This document shows positions 1-13,401 of a DNA stretch of 64,000 bases, piece by piece. A program made the translations under genes and the position numbers. The notes under the pieces were generated by a model that searched no databases, was not told where the DNA came from, and saw only the letters and a list, made by a program, of their open reading frames with translations. Numbering within the stretch: position 1 is the stretch's first letter; each line of letters starts with the position of its first letter. The DNA is taken from contig NC_045443.1 in assembly GCF_002776525.5 (NCBI RefSeq), positions 44,718,953 to 44,782,952 of the forward strand, given 5' to 3'. The DNA is from Piliocolobus tephrosceles. Taxonomy: Eukaryota; Chordata; Mammalia; Primates; Cercopithecidae.

Positions 1-926
1 ATCATAATTCAGGGTCTGTGTTGACTTAACAAATATAGTTTTGCTCTGATGTTACAGAAATGCATATTCAATTATCCAAGTGAGACTCAACAAAATCACT
101 GTTTTTACCACTTAAAGAGGCCTCATACTGTAAACATCAAAATGACTCACTGATGTTAGAAACTGAGAGGAAGGGGAAGTAGAAGAGAAGTAGGTATCTC
201 TGTAGGCCAGTAAAGCAGACCTGAATATTACATAGAAACAGCATTGCCCACCACGTCCGTGCACACACACACACCCCTCTCTCAAGGAAGAACAGTCCTT
301 TCTGCACGTTCCTTTCTAACTGCATTTTTGTGACACCTCCTCCTCTTCAAAATTTAGTCAATATTTAGCTTACATCTAGGTCTCATGCACTAAAGTACTG
401 AGGGGAGGAAAAATGCTGCCCACACACTCCACCCTAAGTCCCTAGAAAGACCTTGTGACACATTAGGAAGGGGACTTTCCTTGATGTAGGAAGATGGAGT
501 TCTGACCTAGCTATGCTTAGGAACTGACTTTGAGGTATGCTCCCTGTCTGGACACTCCACCATGATTCCACGCTTCCCTACATGACCGTGGCCCAGGACT
601 GTCAGGCTACAGGACAGAGTAAATCCAGCATCTCATAACAGGGCCCAAATAAGCACTGACATCTCTTCCTGTCTACCAACTACTCAAGCCAACCACCACA
701 GCGACTGGCACAGAGGAGGCCTCCAGGACCTGTATGTTGGCTGAATGAATGAACTTGCCGTAACGAACTGTCCACCGTACTCCCTCCTTTCACCATATCC
801 TCCTCCCAGGTTTCAATGCTGACCATGATCAAGTATTACATCTTCATTTTTGCTGATGCACATTTTGCTGATTTTGCTTCATGATGCACTAGAAGACTTC
901 CACAGATACTAAACAGCCAAAATCTT
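1..926. other. Intergenic, nothing recognised
   Basis: No exon-like frame, repeat or promoter that I can support. A short CA run at 266-275. Confidence 0.5.
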
Positions 927-1213
927 TGTTTTGAGACAGGGTGTCACTCAATCGCTCAAGGTGGAGTACAGTGGCGCAAACTCAGCTCACTGCAACCTCT
1001 GCCTCCCACGTTCAAGTGATTGCCATGCCTCAGCCTCCGGAGTTGCTGGACTACAGGCATGCACCACTATGCCCAGCCGATTTTTTGTATTTTTAGTAGA
1101 GATGGGGTTTTGCCATGTTGCCTAGGCTGGTCTCGAACTCCTGAGCTCAGGCAATCTGCCCGCCTTGGACTCACAAAGTGCTAGGATTACAGGCATGAGC
1201 CACCGCGCTGGCC
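927..1213 (-). mobile_element. Alu (reverse)
   Basis: Reverse-complement Alu: ttgagacagggtgtcactc to gagccaccgcgctggcc. Moderately diverged. Confidence 0.95.
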
Positions 1214-1969
1214 GAATTCTTAAGAAATTAAAATTCACTTTCACTTTTATTCCTATCAGAATGCTTTCTGCCACGTGCATACTGCTATTTTCTGAACATC
1301 CAGTGGGTGGCAGTAATACCGAGGAAATGCCAGCTGCCAGCCTGCCTTCTCCAGCCACGGTGCTCTTGTGTTATGCTGACAGTGGCTCAGCAACCATTGC
1401 AGTGTATAAGGAAGAATATGAGCATCTAAGTCAGACTAGCTTCTGCTTGACCCCCAGCTTCACAGGAAAACCTATTCTGCATGTTTCTAGGATTGAGATA
1501 ATATATGCAAAATCCTTGGTACACTGCCTGCCACACAGTAGGATGCATATAAATATTAGCTACTATTAGTCTATTTGAATTGCCACGAACAAGGGAGTTC
1601 CACATGAGAAACAGAACATTATAACCCTATTCCTTTTTACATTCACTTGATATTCAAAAAACATTTTGAGGGAGGAATACTCTGAACACAATCCTATAAA
1701 AGGGAATTAAAATAATCCTCATTGATGATGAAAAGGTCTTTAAATGTCCAGACAACTGCTTTTAGCCAAACTTAAGGCTTATCTGAATACTTCATTCTCA
1801 TTCTATACTGCTTGCATTCGTTCATTTATCTAGCAAACATTTATTAACTTCACATTATGTGCTAAGTACTGTACTTTGGAGATCAACTCTTTAAAATACA
1901 TTGCACATTTATAATCTCACTGATAGGCAGACCAATTCTAGTTTTTCATGTCTCTTAGTTCAGGAGCCT
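1214..1969. other. Intergenic, nothing firm
   Basis: 1800-1880 (catttatctagcaaacattt, tatgtgctaagtactgtac) looks like an old repeat of the size-gradient SINE/LINE type. The open frame at 1165-1569 starts in an Alu and is not a gene. Confidence 0.4.
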
Positions 1970-2356
1970 GTTTTAAGAATACCATACACTAGGTGGCTTA
2001 AACAAGAAACATTTATTTCTCACAGTTCTGGACACTGAGAAGTCCATGATCAAGAAGCCAGCAGACCCGGTGTTTGGTGAGGGCCCTCTTCCTGGTTTGC
2101 AGATGGCTGTCGTCTCATTGTATCCTCACATGGCAGAGGACAGAGACAGAAAAAGAGCCAGAGAGAAAGGGGGTCGGGTAGGGGAAGAAGCTCTTTCCTG
2201 TTCCTTTTTAATATGGGTAGTAATCCCAGCATGAGGGCTCCACCCTGATGGCCCAATTACCTCCCAAAGGCCCCATCTCCACATACCATCACAGTGGGGA
2301 TTAGGATTTCAACATACAGATTTTGGGTAGGACACAACATTCAGTCTGTAGCACCA
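1970..2356. repeat. Interspersed repeat, copy 1 of 3 (about 350 bp)
   Basis: Shares phrases with 4692-5030 and 11808-12160: aaatttatttctcacagttctgg-like start, cacctcccaaaggccccat, ggatttcaacatatgaattt-like end and ...cagaccatagca-like terminus. An old mammalian interspersed family; name not assigned. Confidence 0.7.
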
Positions 2357-2473
2357 CTGAATCCATGGATTCATGGTCTGCAGTGCTACAGGGTTGACTC
2401 AGTAAACTGCTCTAACTATCCCACTGAACACAGTTGCAAAAGTCAAATAAGATAAACCGAAAATGTCATAAAG

Positions 2474-2766
2474 GGTCAGGCGTGGTGGCTCACGCCTGAA
2501 TTCCCAGCACTTTGGGAGGTTGAGGCAGGCAGATCACCTGAGGTCAGAAGTTTGAGACCAGCCTGGCCAACAAGGTAAAACCCTGTCTCTACTAAAAATA
2601 CAAAAATTAGTCAGGTGTGATGGTGTGCACCTGTAATCCCAGCTACTCAGGAGGCTGAGGCAGAACTGCTTGAACCCAGGAGGCAGAGGTTGCAGTAAGC
2701 TGAGATTGTGCCACTGCACTCCAAGCCTGGCAATAGAGTGAGACTCCATCTCAAAAAAAAAAAAAA
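2474..2766 (+). mobile_element. Alu (forward)
   Basis: Full-length Alu from gtcaggcgtggtggctcac to a short A tail. Confidence 0.95.
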
Positions 2767-2997
2767 GTCAACAAAACTATACAGCTCAGAGCACCTTGTT
2801 ATGATAAAAGCTTATCTTCTATTGCTCTTATTGGGACAGAGTTCCAGAAGTATTCTAAATGGTGTTACAACTTCTGTTCTAGTACAGGATCGATGGAATG
2901 ACTGAGTCATCTATTTTCATGTATTTCCACTACTCTGGCTACAGAATGGTTTGTTTTTTTAGCTTACCTTTTAAAATATCAAATTAATTTACAATCA

Positions 2998-3287
2998 GCC
3001 AGGCATGGTGGCTCACACCTGTAATCCCAGCACTTTAGGAGGCCGAGATGGGCGGATCACAAGGTCAGGCGATGGAGACCATCCGGGCTAACACAGTGAA
3101 ACCCCGTCTCTAATAAAAACACAAAAAATTAGCCAGGCGTGGTGGTGGGTGCCTGTCGTCCCAGCTACTTGGGAGGCTGAGGCAGGAGAATGGCGTGAAC
3201 CCAGGAGGCAGAGCTTGCAGTGAGCCAAGATCGCGCCACTGCACTCCAGCCTGAGCGACACAGCCAGACTCTGTCTCAAAAATAATA
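2998..3287 (+). mobile_element. Alu (forward) with perfect 17-bp TSD
   Basis: Flanked by atcaaattaatttacaa at 2978-2994 and 3293-3309. The body is Alu with gcgtgaacccagg and atcgcgccactgc. Confidence 0.95.
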
Positions 3288-3309
3288 TTACAATCAAATT
3301 AATTTACAA

Positions 3310-4690
3310 CTTTTGCCTGGTGTTCATGGACAATGCACAGCAACAACTGTCTCCAGCTTTGTTTGCTTTTCACTCAGTGAACATTTACCAAGTGCCTCCT
3401 CAGTGCTCTGCCCTGTGCACACTGGTCTCCCTCCTGAGGTGGCGGAAACTGCAGTGACTCATTACTCAAAGAGAACCAGCCAAGGATCAGAAGAACGTTT
3501 GATATATTTCAGTAACTTATTAGTAGCTGAGAATATTTTATCACTGATGACAGTTTTCTATGTTTTTTGCTATTTCTTATGGCCTATGCTCAACCCTTAT
3601 TAATCTGCTTGTTTCATCCTGATTTCATCTGTTTCATCCACCCAAAGGATGCCCCTAGTTTTAGGAAACATTTTCCCCCACGATCAGCTTCAGGATCATC
3701 ACGAATGTGTTCACTGGCTTGGGTGATCTGAAATGTCAATAAAGCAAGCTATAACTGGTGGGTTAAAATTGACCCCAGGACTCAGGCATATCTTTCTCAT
3801 TTACACTACTCCCTGAAGATATAACAAACCAAAAGAAAGATTCTAGTGAGGCCCAAATATTGAGTTTTACCCATGTCAACTGCCTGAGTGCCTGCACTCT
3901 GTATCTTCTTTTCCTCTGACCTTTCAGGTTGGTATTTTGAAAGCAGGAAGTTTAAATGCTGAAGTGTCACATAAAATTTAAGAATCTTTTAAGAGACAAA
4001 CCAAGTAACAATTCTACCACTGTTCTCCATCCCAAGATGTCTCCTGAGTGAACAGGTCTGGGCTTTGATGTGCCATTCAAGAAAGGTGCCACAGCAATTC
4101 CCACCCTACCATTCTGCTATCCATCTGTATCTCTCAGAAGTTAAGATGGATCCTGTTAAGAGAAGCCATGAACCCTCCTCCACCTAAACCAGATCAGACC
4201 CACCCTTCTAGGCCTCCTCAGACCCCACCTCTTCCATGCCACCTTCCCTGTCTATTCCCCAGATTGCCACCTCCAGAATCATCAAACCCCTGATGGAGTC
4301 ATCACTCACAGTCTTACTTCTTTGCAGTTCTTAGCACAGCACCAGTCACTACAAAAGCACGGTACTGATTCCATAAGCCACAAGGGAAATGTCTCCTACC
4401 TCCCATTTGACTGGCTGCTTGTGATCACAGAAGTCAAACACACTGAAGGAGGGTCTTCTGCTTAGGTAAACTGCCCATATACCTGGATCCTGGGATAGGC
4501 CTCCAGGATTGCAGATTCCAGATGAACCCAAGGCCAAGCCCTCTGGAGACCCCTGCAGTGTTAACTACAGCCTCCTCCAGAGCTGCATTCAGCAGGACAC
4601 CAGAGCAAGGCATACACACATAAACCTTGGGTCTGTTACTGTTGTTTGGTATTTTGTCTATTACAAAATATAAATGGATATTCTAAATGT
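3310..4690. other. Intergenic, nothing recognised
   Basis: No repeat or exon could be assigned with confidence. Confidence 0.4.
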
Positions 4691-4691
4691 T

Positions 4692-5030
4692 TTAGTCTAA
4701 TTGGGCTACAGTAACAAATCACCATAAACTGGGTAGCTTATAAACAACAAAAATTTATTTCTCATCATTCTAGATAATGGGAAGTCAAAGATCATGGCAG
4801 ATTTGATGGCTGGTGAGGGATAATCTTCTTGCTATAACCTCCCTTGGGAGAAGGGACAAGGCAGCTCTTTGGGATTTTTTTATTAAATAAGGTCACTAAT
4901 CCCATTCATGAGAGCTCTGACCTCATGACTTAATCACCTCCCAACAGACCTACTTCCTAATACCATCACACTGGGGATTCGTTTTCAACATATGAATTTG
5001 GGGAGACACAGAAATTAAGACCATAGCAAA
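4692..5030. repeat. Interspersed repeat, copy 2 of 3
   Basis: Same family as 1970-2356: gggtagcttataaacaaca, cattcatgagagctctgac, ttcaacatatgaatttgg, gaccatagca. Confidence 0.75.
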
Positions 5031-5779
5031 AAATTATATACTAGGTGAACAGCATTTATTACATAAAATTACCCAGAGGCCTTTGTTTACTTAATTCAAA
5101 CTCTAATTGTAAGCATCAGCTAATGGAGGCTCCCAGATCCCTGAGGTGTTCCTACTTTAGGAGTGGTTATTTCCAGAGACAGAATGTAAGGAATTTTGTC
5201 TCCTTGCTGCTACTAGGTTAAAATTACTGCTGTATAAAATTCAAAGACGTCACAAATCTTAAAAGCCTTATGGCTAGACAGGCTGCCGTTAAGACGAAAT
5301 TGAAGTGAGGCTACCCATCCTCATGTTTGATGGGAAATAAATTTTAAACTTATATAAGCTCAACAAAACAATCATGTTAAAAACTATTTTTAATCAAGTC
5401 TTTTTGTTGCCCCAAATTATTATTTGACAAAGTAGAATCAAACTGATTGGGACAGCCTATATCATGTGTGGCTTGATTTTTCTTCTCTTTAAGTGATTAC
5501 AATGAAAAAGTCATGAAGAGTGTAATTCTCTCATGAATTAGACTTGACAGTCCTACATTAAATAACCACAGTAAGAGGTGAAACTCACTAATTCTAGCCT
5601 AATGTCATAATAATCTAGACTGATCACTCAATAAATATTAGCTGAGCATCTGCCATAGACAAAGCCAGCGTTAGCACTAATGACATCTAAGATGATGTCA
5701 CGACCCTCCAGGAACTTAAAATCCAGTTATGTGCACACCTGAAAAATTAACAAATAAAAAACAAAGGGAAAATGTTACC

Positions 5780-6200
5780 AGTCAACTCAAACTCTATCCC
5801 CCATGTCACCTTCCATAGTGTACAGAATTGCCTACAACCTCAAGGTCAAGTCAAGGTGCTCATGACTATGCTATTCACACATGGCCTTCACCTATGCTGA
5901 TCCTGCCACCTGGATATCCTACTTCCCACTGTGCACCTGGACCATCCTTCTCAAGTCTCATATCAAATGCTGCCTCTTCCTTCCCTGTCCCACCAAGTCT
6001 GATTCAGGGCTGCCCTCTGTGCTCTTTCCAAACCTTTATTAGGGCACTCATGACACTGTGCTGTAACTGCAGATTTATTTGACTCCCCAGCTACCCTGTG
6101 TGTTACTGAAGGGCAGAAGTTATGTCTGTTTTCTCATGCTTAATCCCCTACCAGGTACATTATAGACACTTAAGAAATGTTTGAATGAATGAATGCCCAC
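5780..6200 (+). repeat. L2-type LINE 3' end
   Basis: Pyrimidine-rich sequence ending in the L2-like tail gaaatgtttgaatgaatgaat. Its short open frame (5828-6082) is not a gene. Confidence 0.6.
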
Positions 6201-6250
6201 AAGTCCTGTGGATTCTCCCTCCTACATATATTTTTAAAATCCATCTTGTC

Positions 6251-6525
6251 GGCTGGGCATGCCTGTAATCCCAGCACTTTGGGAGGCCGAGATGGGGTGG
6301 ATCACTTGAGGTCAGGAGTTCGAGACCAGCCTGGCCAAGATTGTGAAACCCCATCTCTACTAAAAATATAAAACTTAGCTGGACATGGTGGCACATCCCT
6401 GTAATCCTACTTGGGAGGCTGAGGCTAGAGAATCGCTTGAACCCAATAGGCTGAGGCTACAGTGAGCCAAGATCGCATCACTGCACTCCAGGCTGGGTGA
6501 CAGGAAGGCTCTGTCTCAAAAAAAT
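6251..6525 (+). mobile_element. Alu (forward), TSD present
   Basis: Flanked by aaaatccatcttgtc (6236-6250) and aaaatccatcctgtc (6533-6547). Lacks part of the left-arm start. Confidence 0.95.
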
Positions 6526-6574
6526 AAAAATAAAAATCCATCCTGTCTTCTCTATACATCCAAGAGAACAACAT

Positions 6575-6715
6575 ATAGAATGGTGGTTGGGCATGTGGCT
6601 TCTGGAATCAGACTACTTGGTACAGTATCTCTGCTCCACCACCTGTTAATCAGATGTCTATGGGCAAATTATATAACCTATATAAGCCTCCGTTTCCTTA
6701 CCTTTAAAATGAAGC
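6575..6715 (+). repeat. MIR SINE
   Basis: tggcttctggaatcagact ... gtttccttacctttaaaatg follows the MIR consensus. Confidence 0.65.
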
Positions 6716-6729
6716 CCTTGAGTGATTCT

Positions 6730-7150
6730 GGATCACTTTCAGAAAATTGACCTTTTTGTCACAGCAAAGGCCTTTCATAATCTGGCTCCTACTTCTCCAC
6801 CATCTCCCCACAGCCAAGCCCCAAGTACCTCCACTGCCTGCAAATCCCTAAATGTTTCCTGTTTTCATACTCCTCTGTTCCAAGCTGTTCTAAGTCATGC
6901 TTTCCCCACATCCGCCCGGATTCTTTGTAATCCTTCATGTCTGAGACTAGATGGCTCCTCTGCAGAGATGCCTTTCTCAATCCTACAGGTGAGCTTTGAG
7001 TCCTGCCTCTTAGACTTCTATCATTATATTTGTCACCCTTTTTATAGTTCATGTTTCTTGTCCAATTCCCCCAACAGATTGAGATACTTCAGGGTAGAGG
7101 CTGTGGCTTAGCATAGCAGCTGGCACATAATATGTGTTGCTGAATTAAGA
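6730..7150 (+). repeat. L2-type LINE 3' end
   Basis: ctttcataatctggctcct ... gctggcacataatatgtg is characteristic of L2 3' sequences. A 129-codon open frame inside (6722-7111) is an accident of this repeat. Confidence 0.6.
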
Positions 7151-9449
7151 GTTAAATCCACAAATCAGAAAGCCCTTGGTCAAACACATTGTCCCAATAT
7201 TTAACTCAGAAGATGGCCATCACAAGAAGTCTCATAAGCAGTGAGGTGTCTTGCAGGCTGTGTGCACAGGTGACATGATGAGAGCAATGCTAAAGGAAGA
7301 TTTAGCTGGCAGAGGCACACAGTGGATTATACAGGAGTACAGCCAGAGAGACACTTTAAGGGTTACTGCCATCTTCAGGACATGAGGTGACACATGGCAG
7401 ACACTGCAAGGGGAAAGCTCACTGGACTTCATGAGTTAGTGATTGGATGTAGGCAAAAAGAAGTAGGGGTCAAAAATATTGCTAAGGTTGAAATTTGTGT
7501 CTGAACCAACAAAGGCCACATTAAAAGAAGGGCAGTCAGGAGAGACGGCTAGAATGGGGCTGCTGGATTGCAAGGGCAATGAGCTGCTATTTACAATGCT
7601 GGATTCTGGTCAGTAATAGCACACCAAGGAATAACAGTACAGAACCAGGGAAAAAGACTAGCACTTGGGAAAAAGGAGAGCAATTAAGAAACAAATTTGG
7701 GAATTGTTAGTAGAGGTTCTGAGTAGTCAAGCTCTCAGGGGAGAGGAGAGGGACAAGGACTAGACACTGAAGATGCAAAGAAAAAGGAGACAGAGACAGA
7801 GCTATGAGGAGGAGGCAAGGAACCATAGGGTGAACTGTCACCAAGGCCAAGATAGCCAACCAGGTCAAATGCTACAGGGGGTCAAGGACAGTAAGAATTA
7901 AGGGGAAAATGACTAATTTTACCATCACAGAACTACTTGGGATAGCCAGGAGAGAGACAGGACATGGACATGGTCAAAGGACCATTCCTCTAAGCAGGGA
8001 AATCCAGACTTGCTTGTAGTCAGGGGAGGAGCCTCAGAAAATAGAGGACAACAGGATACAAGATAATAGAAAAGAGAGAAGGGCATGGGCTCGAGGCCCA
8101 TACTCTAAAAAAAGGAGATATACATGCAAGAGAAAACAAATAACCTCTTCAGAGTTAGCTCTTATAACTCATACCTAAAATGAAAAATCAATACCAGACA
8201 GATCAAGCCCTAAAAAGGCATAAGCCTTCAGCTTTTCACAAATTTGATAGTTGAGATGTATAAACTGTGCATCCAAAACCCCTGGTGTCGCAAAAGAAGA
8301 GATGCTTGCTAAACAATCATAGGCCTCAGGGTTATGGACTGAGAAAACAGCTGATTTACCCTGAAGTTAACAAAGCTTAAGCTCCAGGAACTCTCACTTG
8401 CACAGGCCACTTTCACCCTGAGAGGGGCTCCAGGGAAGTGATTACATGACTATGTTTTTACAAACTACATTTTCAAACTAAATTTCAAAACAAAGACATT
8501 TTAACCACAAGCAGTCTAGACTGCTGTCCCTTTCCACTCTAACTTCCCTGCACCAAGTGTTCTGAGATCTAGACTATGAAGTAGCTGGGTGTTATGGAAT
8601 ATATTTACATTGTCTGCAGTCATTTCTGTACCAGGTTGAACTACTGCTCACCATCTCAGCATAGGAAGATTTTAGGGATACTCCTACTGTCCATACCATC
8701 AACCTTCCCAGTTTTAGGCCAGAAGTTGAACCATGATATAAATGCATTAGACAGTAACCAGCCCCAGAAGTACATGTGCAGTGGCAAACAAAATTTGTAA
8801 TGTATGGATCCCAAAGCTAATCTGTGGAGATACTTCTCAGTCTTCCGACATGTATTGTAACAGGATGCTTCATGGATGCCTGGTCAAAATGGGAGATCTG
8901 CCTTGCCAGAAATATATACTCATATAAACCCCTGAATCATATGGCTCAAATACAAAAGAAACACGGTAGAGATTTTCTCAAACTTGGCAACAATCCTAAA
9001 AACTTACATGACAGAACCAATAATTAGTTATGAAGACAAAGCTTTTAAATTATCAGTAACAAAAAACTTAATTTCATCACATGCTTTTTGCCAACGTCAC
9101 CCTCTCTGTGCCCACTCTCCCCAGTCTGCTTTATGTGCTCCTTTTCCAATCTGTTAAATGTGGGTGTTAGTTCTGTTCCACTTACCCAGTCACCCTTTTC
9201 TCCTGATTCTATACTTCCAAGTAATCTCATCTAATCCTGAGACTTCACCTACATGCTTTTTAATGTCCAAACCCAAATCACCATCCTTAATCTATTTCAA
9301 TGACCAAAGGGATCACAAATGAACAAATCCCAAATTGAACCTCTCTCTCAGCCACTCAACCAAACTTTCCACTGCCACATATGGTGTCACCACCCGCTGT
9401 GGTCTATATTTCAGTGAATGAAAGCACTGTCCTAGGGGAAAAAAATCTA
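7151..9449. other. Intergenic, old unassigned repeats likely
   Basis: 7200-8100 is purine-rich with phrases common in ancient mammalian repeats (gtcaaatgctacagggggtc). No coding signal. 8200-9450 shows nothing I can name. Confidence 0.35.
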
Positions 9450-10245
9450 GGCACAACCATTAATGCTTCCTTCTGCTTCTCAACTTGCTTCCCAGTCCAC
9501 ACGGGATCACCAAATTGTACAAGTTAGGAAGCATTCACATTATGTGCCAGGGATGCCGTTCACGCAGACCACAATGTAAAGGGTGCTCTTTGGAGTTAAG
9601 CCCTGAATGTGAGGGCCCTGAATCTGCTGCCAAATCTTGCCCATTCTACTTCCCAAATATATCTCCATTCTGGTCACTTCTCTCCATCCTCACAGCTAGT
9701 ACGCTTGTTCAGGACACCATACTCTCTTGCCTTAGGTACCCCAAAGTCCTCTGACAAGTTCCCGTCTCTAATGTCCCCAGGCAATTGCTCTTCCCATAGT
9801 AGCCAAAGTAAATTCTATAAAATACAAATTTGAGAATCACCTTCCCATATAAACTATCACTAGTTCCGCAGTACCCTCAGGATGAAGTTTAAATGTCCTC
9901 TAGAATCTCAACCCTTCTTTCTTCACCAGCCTCATTTCTAACCATTATCCAGTTCCCACTCTATGCTGGAAATAAAACAAGTTTTCTCAAACTTGTCTTG
10001 TCTTTTGCATCTGTTGTTCCTGGTATTTCCCATGATCCCTTGGTATTACCTGTTTTGCATTTATTACACTGTACCTCTTTATTTGTATCCCCCCCATCCC
10101 ATCCCACCTCCCACTTCATTGTAAGCTTCGTGAGGAAAGAATCCATGTTTACTGTATTCATTTTTGTATTTCCAGTGCCTAGCAGTGCCTGGCATTATAT
10201 GTAGATTCAAGAAATATTTGTTAAATTAATTAAATGAATGAATCA
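9450..10245 (+). repeat. L2-type LINE 3' end
   Basis: Contains cctcaggatgaagtttaaat and ends ...aaatatttgttaaattaattaaatgaatgaat, the L2 tail style. Confidence 0.6.
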
Positions 10246-10689
10246 AACAGAAGTTTCCTTAACATTAAATTTTTAATGTTTCTTTAAACATAACTCTGAT
10301 AAAGGTCAAACATTAAGAAAGAATTGCAAAAAGGTAAAATGAGCCTTGGTACTATGTTTAGAAATGCCTCCTGTTAACAGAGATAATGGATTTATATGTT
10401 GGAAGTACAACTTTTTTCAAATGCATTAGCACAAATTGTTAAAATGGTGAGGACTTGGGTATACTCCATCAATTTATTAAATTGAGTGTAACTAAAACAA
10501 GAGTGGGAGACAGCCAATAAATGATGGGCATGGTGCTTCCGCCAACAATACAAGAATAATTATGATGTAAATGTTGCTATCAAGTCAAAAGACACAATTA
10601 ACAGTAAATAACTACATTTCCAGAAAGAAACCACTTGGGAAAGTACTGCTTTTGTACCTTTAAGGCAATAATATTACTATTATTAACAA

Positions 10690-10912
10690 AAATGACTGAG
10701 CACTATGTGACAGGCACTAATATGCTAATACTTACAAGTATTAGCCTTTCCAAAAATCTTTGAGGTAGGCATTTATTAATATTCTATTTTATATGAGAGG
10801 AAACTGAAGCTGAGAGGAGCTAAGCAGTATGTCCAAATTCACAAGCTAATTGAGTGCAATAGGCTGTATACTCAGGTTACTTGACCCAAAAATGACTCTA
10901 TTAACCACTATG
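10690..10912 (-). repeat. MIR SINE (reverse)
   Basis: gagcactatgtgacaggcac ... aggaaactgaagctgagagg is reverse-strand MIR. Confidence 0.7.
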
Positions 10913-11024
10913 CTATTTAACAATATGATAGCCCCTAAAAACTGTTCTTTATTCTGATCACTTTTAGGACATGATGGTAATTGTAATAATAATAGTAACA
11001 ACGGTAGCTTACTATATATCCAGC

Positions 11025-11180
11025 CCTGCTCCAAAAACAAAATGTGTGCATTTGTTCAATCCTCACTTATACCCATTCTACAGATTTCAAAAACAAAGAA
11101 TAGAAAAGTAACTTGTTCGAGGCCCTAAAGCCAGATTCAAACTCAAGAAGTCTGAATTCAGAGCCTCTGGTCTTAAATCA
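11025..11180 (-). repeat. MIR SINE (reverse)
   Basis: caatcctcacttataccca ... aagtaacttgttcgaggcc ... ccagattcaaactcaagaa. Confidence 0.6.
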
Positions 11181-11323
11181 CTACATGAAAATGTCTCTGG
11201 GGAGAAATCAGGCTAACATTAGAAATTTTTTAAAATTCAAATTCTACAGTAAATCTTGTGGTCTGTACTTCATCAGTTAACAGTCTCTACACAGGTAACA
11301 CAACATAAAAACTGCAGCTGGGA

Positions 11324-11624
11324 GGCCAGGCGCGGTGGCTCCTGCCTGTAATCTCAGAACTTTGGGAGGCCAAGGCGGGCGGATCACGAGGTCAGGAGAT
11401 CAAGATCGTTCTGGCTAACACGGTGAAACCCCGTCTCTACTAAAAACACAAAAAAATTAGCTGGGCGTAGCGGCGGGCACCTGTAGTCCCAGCTACTCAG
11501 GAGGCTGAGGCAGGAGAATGGCGTGAACCCGGGAGGCGGAGCTTGCAGTAAGCCGAGATCAGGCCACTGCCCTCCAGCCTGGGCGACTGAGTGAGACCCT
11601 ATCTCCAAAAAAAAAAAAAAAAAA
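11324..11624 (+). mobile_element. AluY-like (forward), 16-bp TSD
   Basis: Flanked by aaaactgcagctggga on both sides (11307-11322 and 11625-11640). The body has the AluY-type gcgtgaacccgggaggcgga and ctggctaacacggtg. Confidence 0.95.
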
Positions 11625-11807
11625 AAAACTGCAGCTGGGAGTAGTTCAAATAGCTCTACATTAAGAGAAGACAGCACGTTCTGAACTGTTTTTAGCTCTA
11701 TAATCATGCAGAGAACATTAACCCTCTGAGCCTCCTTTTCTTACATTAAGAATGACAATAACATTACCTGCCCTGACTACCTCGTAAGTTTCTTCAAAGG
11801 ATCATAC

Positions 11808-12160
11808 CTTAGTCCATTCAGGTTGCTATAATAAAATGTCAAACTGGGTAGCTTACATTAATAAAAACAGAAATTTATTTCTTACAGTTCTGGAGGCTGG
11901 GGAATCCAAGATGAAGATGCCAGCAGATTCTGGTCTCTGGTGTCCGGTGAAAGCCCACCTTCTTATTTGTAGATGGTGCCTTCTTATGTGTCCTTACATG
12001 GTGGAATTGGTGAATAAGCTCTTGGGGGCCTCTTTTACAAGGGCCTGCCCTCCTGACCTAATCACTTCCCAAAGGCCCCACCTCTGAAGACCACTGTCTT
12101 CAGCGTTAGGATTTCAACATATGAATTTGTAGGGGATATAAACATTCAGATCATAGCAGA
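11808..12160. repeat. Interspersed repeat, copy 3 of 3
   Basis: cagttctggaggctgggga, tcacttcccaaaggcccc, ggatttcaacatatgaattt and cagatcatagca place it with 1970-2356 and 4692-5030. Confidence 0.75.
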
Positions 12161-13200
12161 TAAAAAGCTAAAATCCATTGCCTGTTTATATATCATAATA
12201 CATTTGACAATGAACAAAAAATAAACGCTATCTTAAGTGTATTGTAAAGCATTCAAATTATCCAAATTACAAACATATCTCAATAATTTATACCACAACC
12301 TGGAGAAATTATCTTTGTAAATAAATTATGATTACTTCTCAAACAATTCATAAGAATAGTAATATGTATAATGGCAATAAAAATTAACAATATTGTATAA
12401 AATTGTAAACTGAACTGTCTTATTGATGCTGATAATCATAGGATGGTGTCCTAACATTTTTTAACAACTTGATAGTCTCTAAAATTACACTGGTTTTACC
12501 AGTGTTTACACCATGCCAAAAATTTGCTAGGCTGCTACTTTAAACATTTACTTAATATGATTCTTGTGTCAAATTCAATTAAATTTTATAAGTATCAGTT
12601 GAGCACCTAACTATGTGCAAAGGTTTGTACTAGGTACCATGCAGAGCATAGTGATGAATAGAGTTCTAGCCCTACTTTCAAAAGCTTACAAATGCTACAC
12701 TCACATCCAACACATACATATGGAATATATACTAATTAGTACTTTAAACATTACTAATTTTTACATTTTTACACCTTCATTAGATTATCTGTCCTTAGCT
12801 GGTATGTAACATGGATATCATAAGGGAAAAAACCCTATGGCATTAAAATGTAAGAATACTGTGATACTTCAGTTAACCTAGTTTGAAAGTCTAGTTAAAA
12901 GTCTTCTTTCTTTCAACATAAATACTAAAAATATATACCCTGCAACTAAATAACTTTATGTTAGTGAATTGGCACAATAACATTAAAAAGTTTTATAAAG
13001 AAAGGACCTCACTATTTAACTTCCTCTATACAAAGGTAATTATTCATATGCTAACGAAGCAGCTTTGGCATGTATTTACAAAAACTCATGAAAATATAAA
13101 AATAATGTTACATTTACGGGTCACTGAAGAATGTATCTAAATTTAACATTTAAAATGACTCATAAAATAAAATGCTGATCCTTACAAACATACCTCATTG
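12161..13200. other. AT-rich RPAP3 3' flank
   Basis: 12590-12720 carries an old repeat phrase (gttgagcacctaactatgtg). No gene is seen. RPAP3 transcripts could run into this stretch if a distal poly(A) site is used. Confidence 0.4.
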
Positions 13201-13208
13201 TTTATATT

Positions 13209-13401
13209 TTTATTTTCAGAAAAACACAGAGTTCACTTGAATACAATTCTCACCAGTTAAATCACAATTCACTTTATAGTTAATTAGGTTCAAAGATAGT
13301 CCTTTCCTGCTATATAATTTCATTTTCTTAAAAAGCAAAACAGTCAGTAGAAAAAATTTACATATGAAAGTCAAAAACAATTATTTCAGCAAAAATGGAA
13401 A
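13209..13401 (-). terminator. RPAP3: RPAP3 3'UTR with putative poly(A) signal
   Basis: AATAAA on the minus strand at 13214-13209, about 190 bp past the stop codon. A GT-rich stretch follows it (revcomp of about 13180-13200). This is a plausible short 3'UTR end, but longer 3'UTR forms using signals further down cannot be excluded. Confidence 0.5.

Noticed and set aside
1165..1569. Plus-strand 134-codon open frame
   Set aside because: It begins inside a reverse Alu and continues into sequence with no protein-like composition or splice context.
6722..7111. Plus-strand 129-codon open frame
   Set aside because: It lies wholly in an L2 3' end; the reading frame is incidental.
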